Assembly: GCA_013180625.2 (NCBI GenBank)
Contig: SNVD02015884.1
Span: forward strand, 248,001-312,000
DNA from: Boswellia sacra
Lineage: Eukaryota; Streptophyta; Magnoliopsida; Sapindales; Burseraceae
DNA: 64,000 bases
Direction of reading: 5' to 3'
Shown here: positions 59,447 through 64,000 of the stretch, one piece after another
How the letters are laid out: each line of letters begins with the position of its first letter
Position numbering within the stretch: position 1 is the stretch's first letter
The notes under the pieces: generated by a model
Told to the model about the DNA's origin: nothing
Databases searched by the model: none
The model's input: only the letters and a program-made list of their open reading frames with translations
Translations under genes and position numbers: made by a program

Positions 59447-59976
59447 ATACATAAATTTCACCAAAAACTAGTACTAGATCAAGATGCATGCAGTTATATA
59501 TATACCCAGAAATGTTACAGCCTAAAACTGTGGTCATGTGTATCATTATTCAACTATCGTTATCTCAAGATTCAAGAACGCCAGTAAATTATTCGGCTCG
59601 TCTGCGTCTCTTGCTAGCGAGGCCGCACGTTCAGGTACGATTCACTATTGATAAGTTGATCATACATATTGTCGAGGGATTTGTATCTTTACACTAGTCA
59701 CATGGCAACGAATTTACAATGATTGAAATTTATAGTAAAGAATAAATCTCAAGATTTGACTTCACCATGATGTACTTCACCTCTATGAGTTCAAGTTGTG
59801 TCCACAATTCTCCAAAGGTAATAGTACCAACGAAGAATCTTGTTATAGCCTTACATGACATCCGAACTCATCATAGAATATCGAAAAAGAACTTATACGT
59901 GGGAACGGTTGTGTGGGAGCAGAAATTATGACAAATAATAGATATAATGGTTTTCAGATAGAATAATATTTTGTTT

Positions 59977-60352
59977 AGGGTTAATATCATACAGTATTCT
60001 TAAGGTTTGATATAATATTACTCAGAAAAGTTGTTTCATATTTTTATCATTTTGATTCTTAAGGTTTGCGTATTTGTATCTTAGGTCTTTGTTTTTTTTT
60101 TTCACAAACTAAATTATAATTAAATAATTATTTATGATAAAATTGAAATCAATGGTACCCCAAACTTATTGAATATCTAGGTCTAGTTGACAAAAATGTC
60201 ATTATCCACTTGTTTTTTAATAAACAGAATTGGTCAACTGGACCTAGATGATACAAATACATAAATCTTAAGTACTGAAATGATACAAATATGAAATTAC
60301 GTTTCTGGATGATATTATGCTAAGCCTTAGAAGTAGTGTATGATATTAGTCT
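59977..60352. mobile_element. Non-autonomous element with long terminal inverted repeats
   Basis: The first 115 or so bases and the reverse complement of the last 115 or so match along their length (start GTTAATATCATACAGTATT; inverted end ACTAATATCATACACTACT; then TTTCATATTTTTATCATTT against TTTCATATTTGTATCATTT). There is no coding sequence. Flanks share ATTTTGTTT (59968-59976) and ATTTTCGTTT (60353-60362), a possible decayed 9-10-bp target duplication, which would suit a Mutator-like element. The superfamily is inferred. Confidence 0.65.
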
Positions 60353-60960
60353 ATTTTCGTTTGGGTAGTAGCATGAAAGTGAGAGACCTTTGAATTAATT
60401 TGGGTGAGTTTTGGGCTCTTTGTTCATCAAATAGCTAATTTTGTAAATATAAGATTTTATAAATAATATATTTCAAATTAATAATATTAGATAACGGGTT
60501 AGTCTTAGTATCCGGCTTAAAAGGGTTCAAGTTTTTTTTTTTCCCACTAGATCGAGTTACTTATTTATAATATCGTTATTAAGTGTGTTTAACTTTTGAT
60601 ATTTAAGCAATCGGTATTTACTATAATTTCTTTACGTTCCACACTACAATCCATGAACGAGCCTTATAACATGGCTTGGGTCTATTTCCTTATGTGCACT
60701 AACCTGTCATACTACTTTTGCTCTTTCTTGAACTTCTTGATAAAGAGATGGTTATCAACACATATATTCTTTCGTCAATCAATCTAGCTAGTTAAACATA
60801 ATTCACTTTTCACCACGCGCACTGCTAATCAGCTAGCCAGCAAGCCCCGAGCACAGAATTAGCTGTAGCTGAAGCCTATAACATCTAGATTACGGACGTT
60901 CAGCTACCGAATTAAACATGTTATTAAACGGAAAATTGACAGTTGATGAAGAATTACAGG

Positions 60961-61637
60961 TAGGAATAGCAAAAAGACCCAGCCGAGGCCAAAGACTCGG
61001 AAAACCCGGACGTTTAGAGGGGGAAATTGCTCCAAAAAATGGGGAAATTGCCTAAGGCTAAGGTGAATTATTTTTGCTCGACCAGGGCCGGGGTGGGGGT
61101 GTTGGGGTCAAAGACCCCAAATTGAACCTGGGTGTATAATTGAAATTATAATTATATTAAATTATGTCATGTCCATTAGTTTTTAATACTTACTTATAAT
61201 CCCTTATTTAAATTTAAGTCCATTCTTAATATTTTTTTAAAATAGCCCAATAGCCCAAGACCCAAATCAGTCCTAGCCCAGCCCATCCCATGCCAAAATT
61301 TAGAAACTTAAATGGGTTTAAGACAAGTGCAACAACCATACTTAAACTCATACCCTTTAGTATACACCTTGCAGCATGCTACCATTGGGCTAGAGCCCAC
61401 TTTGCTGCTAATAGGCAATGCCACGTATATTTATATGTAGACTACAAAAAGCTATCAGATTTAAAAAAAAAAGGTACCGGGGTTTAATCCCAGGTTATTG
61501 GGAAAGTCGGCCCCGCCTGGGGTAACCCGACCTCGGCTCTGAAAAAAAAATTCTGACAAATTTTCTGGGACCGGATTCAACAACTGGTGGCCGGGGTCGG
61601 GGCTGGGGATTGCCGGCCCTGGGTTTTGCCATCCCTA
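60961..61637. mobile_element. Complete non-autonomous hAT-type element, 677 bp
   Basis: The left terminus TAGGAATAGCAAAA and right terminus TTTTGCCATCCCTA are inverted repeats with two mismatches. The 8-bp sequence ATTACAGG flanks it exactly on both sides (60953-60960 and 61638-61645). An 8-bp duplication with GGNNTRGCAAAA-like ends is diagnostic of hAT elements. Subterminal DNA is GC-rich (CCGGGGTCGG repeats) while the centre is AT-rich. No transposase frame is present, so it depends on one supplied in trans. Confidence 0.85.
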
Positions 61638-62098
61638 ATTACAGGATCCCTTGCGTCAAATCATGTGCACAAGTACTGATCACGAGTTCAATACACCAAT
61701 ATGATCACATATATGAAAGCATTGCGTGCATTGATACTAAGATATGAACTTAATTCTTTGTTAGTTTCCAATCTTGATGAGCCATAGGACTTGGTGGGCT
61801 TGTAGTCCTGCGCAAGGTACAAGGACCCAGTGGAATATAGGGTTTCCAAAAGTTTATTACAGGCTTACACTGTTACACAAGCGCATCCTTCATATATGTC
61901 TATACATCTTGGTTTTATTTATTGGCAGACATGAGAGGACATTCAAGCACTATGAGATGTGGAAATTATTGACCAATAATTAAAACCTTTTTGACGAAAG
62001 TATAAGCATATATATAACTAAACAAATTAAGTTGAACAAAACCAGGATAATCATAATAATTTCCGCATTGTATGATGTGCTTTATATGCTTATTCATT

Positions 62099-62286
62099 TT
62101 TTTCTGGGGTGAGACCTCGATATGACCGAGAAAATTTTATTAAAAGCAGAAAAGGAAAAAACACCTAACCCCTCAAGGAACAAAGTTTACAATCTTAAGA
62201 AAGTAAAACATATGAGACAAAAGAATCAATGAAATCGGTATTTAGCTAGGTAATCCTCTTTTCAAGTAATGCCTTGAGAATGTCAT
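62099..62286 (-). mobile_element. 5'-truncated LINE-like 3' end
   Basis: Read on the minus strand, the segment ends in CTCACCCCAG followed by an A run. It is bracketed by a diverged direct repeat of about 31 bases (near 62067-62098, TTGTATGATGTGCTTTATAT; and 62287-62317, TTGTATGATGTGCTATATAT). A short A tail with a long target duplication is the mark of LINE-mediated insertion. Only about 190 bases remain, with no reverse transcriptase. Confidence 0.5.
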
Positions 62287-63098
62287 TTGTATGATGTGCT
62301 ATATATGCTTAATCATTGATGCTTAGAACAGAATATATGTGCCCTTTTTCTAGTAGTGAGTGATCAACCTACCAGATTGAGGTATGAGTAAAGACGTGTT
62401 TGAGACTTAATTTTTATTAAAATCACCTATGATTAACCACTTATTAATTGATTTCTGGCCTAAGTATAGTGTGCAATTATATATCTCTCGTACTTAACAA
62501 AGGGCTGTGAATGCGATAAGGGAAGTTAAGCTTGTTAGCGATCAATGATTATGAAGACAGGCTATACACAGCTCAAACGTTGAAATTGCTCCTTTGAACT
62601 ATAGCCAAATCGAATCTGCAGGGTTCAAAAAACGCTTACCCACCAATCACCATATTCACCTGCACCTGCGCTGTCAGTGCCACCTCTCTCTTCTCACATG
62701 TCTTGTTGTTTAATTGTTAAATCTAAAGAATGTTTTCTCTCCGTGACCAAACACTGAGCTACTAACCCTGATAATATAATTAACTGAAAGCCTTCAATTC
62801 AAGGATGCGCGTTGCTTTCTCCAGCGCATCAACAGGGCTTTGCATGTGAGGGGTCGGTGAGTTTCGTTATGATATTTATCTTTTAAAGCTTGCTTGGATT
62901 TGCAAGTAAACATAATATCGTTTGACAAATAAGCCTAATATGAATCCAAATTTAATTAGGCGTTGTCATCACTTTTGACTTACTGATGAGGGCCAATTAA
63001 GTTGGTACATTTGTAACAAAGGTCAATTTTATAATATATATGTATTATACTAACCGACCTTTTACGTTGCCTTCAAGAGATATACTCGTTGGCGATTA

Positions 63099-63110
63099 CT
63101 ATATATAAGG
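63099..63110 (+). promoter_or_regulatory. TATA box of the small intronless gene
   Basis: CTATATATAAGG lies 77 bases upstream of the ATG at 63176, a strong consensus at the expected spacing. Confidence 0.65.
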
Positions 63111-63175
63111 ATGAACATGCAAGAGATTGATGCACAATAGAAGAACATCAAAGTTAATTGGCCGAGTGAAAAACA

Positions 63176-63583
63176 ATGGAACACTTGAGGGTTACAGGAG
63201 GCAAATCATCGCCAAAGAGAGAGTTTCGGTCAGCAAGAAGTCGAAATAATCAAATGTCTATGATGAGCAACATAGTGAATGCCATTACACGGGTGAGTGG
63301 AGGAGATCATGTTGTCTCGGAAACCAAAGAGGATGGAGTTGTGAGAATGAAAATCATGGTAAGAAAGCAAGATTTGAGGCAAATGCTAGAAGCCATGAAA
63401 GGTGGGAAAGCCAATTTTACTCAACGACCCGCATATTCACCTTCAATGTCTTCATTATCCATAGAGCAGCGCTTGAATCTTCTACGGAGAAAGCATCTTT
63501 TGAAAGCTAATTCACTGAAGGAAAACCGAGGACGGTCTTGGAGTCCTGTGCTCCAAAGCATCCCTGAAGAAGCTGTGAACTAA
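63176..63583 (+). CDS. Small plant protein of unknown function, 135 aa
   Basis: A single exon encodes a basic protein. It has a VVRMKIMVRKQDLRQMLEAM stretch (about 54-73) and a C-terminal WSPVLQSIPEEAVN. This layout (a beta strand with basic residues followed by a short helix, then a W-x-P-x-L-x-SIPE tail) is common in small plant proteins annotated as uncharacterised, some as DUF4228-like. I cannot name a function. A strong TATA box precedes it. Ser and Arg are abundant in the first 40 residues, with no signal peptide or membrane segment. Confidence 0.8.
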   Translation: MEHLRVTGGKSSPKREFRSARSRNNQMSMMSNIVNAITRVSGGDHVVSETKEDGVVRMKIMVRKQDLRQMLEAMKGGKANFTQRPAYSPSMSSLSIEQRLNLLRRKHLLKANSLKENRGRSWSPVLQSIPEEAVN

Positions 63584-64000
63584 ACCTTTTTTTTTTTCTG
63601 GTTGCAATTAGGTACATTAATCTTCAAACAACGCATAAACTATCAAGCTCTAGGTTTAGCAGTTCGATCTGTGGAAGCAACAACGTTTACAGTTGTATTG
63701 ATTGACGTTAATTTCTGGTGTAAATTTTGCATGAAATAACTGTACATGCAGCTCCTTTTCTGCTTGGTTTCAATAGGTACCTTTATGAACTTTTAGCCTT
63801 GCCTTCTCAGTAATTATTGGATACCGATTTTCACTTGTCCTCCTGAGCTCAACGTTAGATTCTGCTATTCAAGGACTTTCAAAGTCAATTAGTATGCAAA
63901 TTACACTAATTAAAGTAATTAATTCCATCTGATTAACACTTAAGACCCCCTGTACACGTAACAGATTCCACTTCTTTATTATATTTGTATCGTATAATAC
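63584..64000. other. 3' flank of the small gene to the window end
   Basis: T-rich 3' flank. No gene or repeat is recognised. Confidence 0.5.

Larger units (their letters stand above)
56857..63098. other. Gene-poor region between the MFS gene and the small gene
   Basis: It holds the MFS promoter, microsatellites (57434-57484), a candidate MITE (57535-57716), a hairpin (58832-58882), a tandem duplication (59338-59446), a long-inverted-repeat element (59977-60352), a hAT-like element (60961-61637) and a LINE-like 3' fragment (62099-62286). No protein-coding gene is supported. Confidence 0.6.

Noticed and set aside
1..64000. tRNA, rRNA or organelle DNA insertions
   Set aside because: Reading through both strands by eye gave no cloverleaf with the conserved B box, and no rRNA or plastid gene sequence. 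A tRNA-finding program would be needed for certainty.

Overview
The window is nuclear DNA from a flowering plant, almost certainly a eudicot. Genes are split by many short AT-rich GT-AG introns. The proteins are plant-type: an ACT-domain STY kinase, a MscS-like channel, two PPR proteins, a UGT and an F-box protein. Intergenic DNA is AT-rich and full of small non-autonomous transposons. There are no operons, prokaryotic genes or CRISPR. Species cannot be fixed from the sequence alone. Exon models below were built by hand by matching splice sites to reading frame; every multi-exon model closes in frame.

Layout. 1.8-9.3 kb (+): STY8/17/46-like ACT-domain protein kinase, 16 exons. 11.1-15.2 kb (+): MscS-like mechanosensitive channel, 5 exons. 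16.4-28.6 kb (+): ATR checkpoint kinase, 15 exons, about 2733 aa. 29.3-30.8 kb (-): PPR-SMR protein (At2g17033-like), head to head with 31.0-33.0 kb (+), an E-class PPR editing-factor-like protein. 33.3-33.7 kb: a broken duplicate of two ATR exons and their intron. 35.8-39.3 kb (+): DCAF8-like WD40 protein. 39.9-41.3 kb (-): UDP-glycosyltransferase. 42.8-46.2 kb: a graveyard region with a decayed CUE-domain gene 3' end, a tandem array of palindromes, and an orphan PGG membrane fragment. 49.7-50.9 kb (+): F-box protein. 51.8-56.9 kb (-): 14-exon MFS transporter. 56.9-63.1 kb: gene-poor, with a hAT-type element, a long-inverted-repeat element, a LINE-like 3' end and smaller repeats. 63.2-63.6 kb (+): small intronless protein.

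The genes do not form one pathway. They are mostly single-copy housekeeping, signalling and organelle RNA-processing genes, and their order recalls ancestral eudicot synteny: relatives of the MSL, PPR-SMR and MFS genes lie close together on Arabidopsis chromosome 2. The most unusual sequences are the 40-bp-period palindrome array at 45.2-45.7 kb, the ATR fragment, and a complete 677-bp hAT-like element with a perfect 8-bp target duplication.
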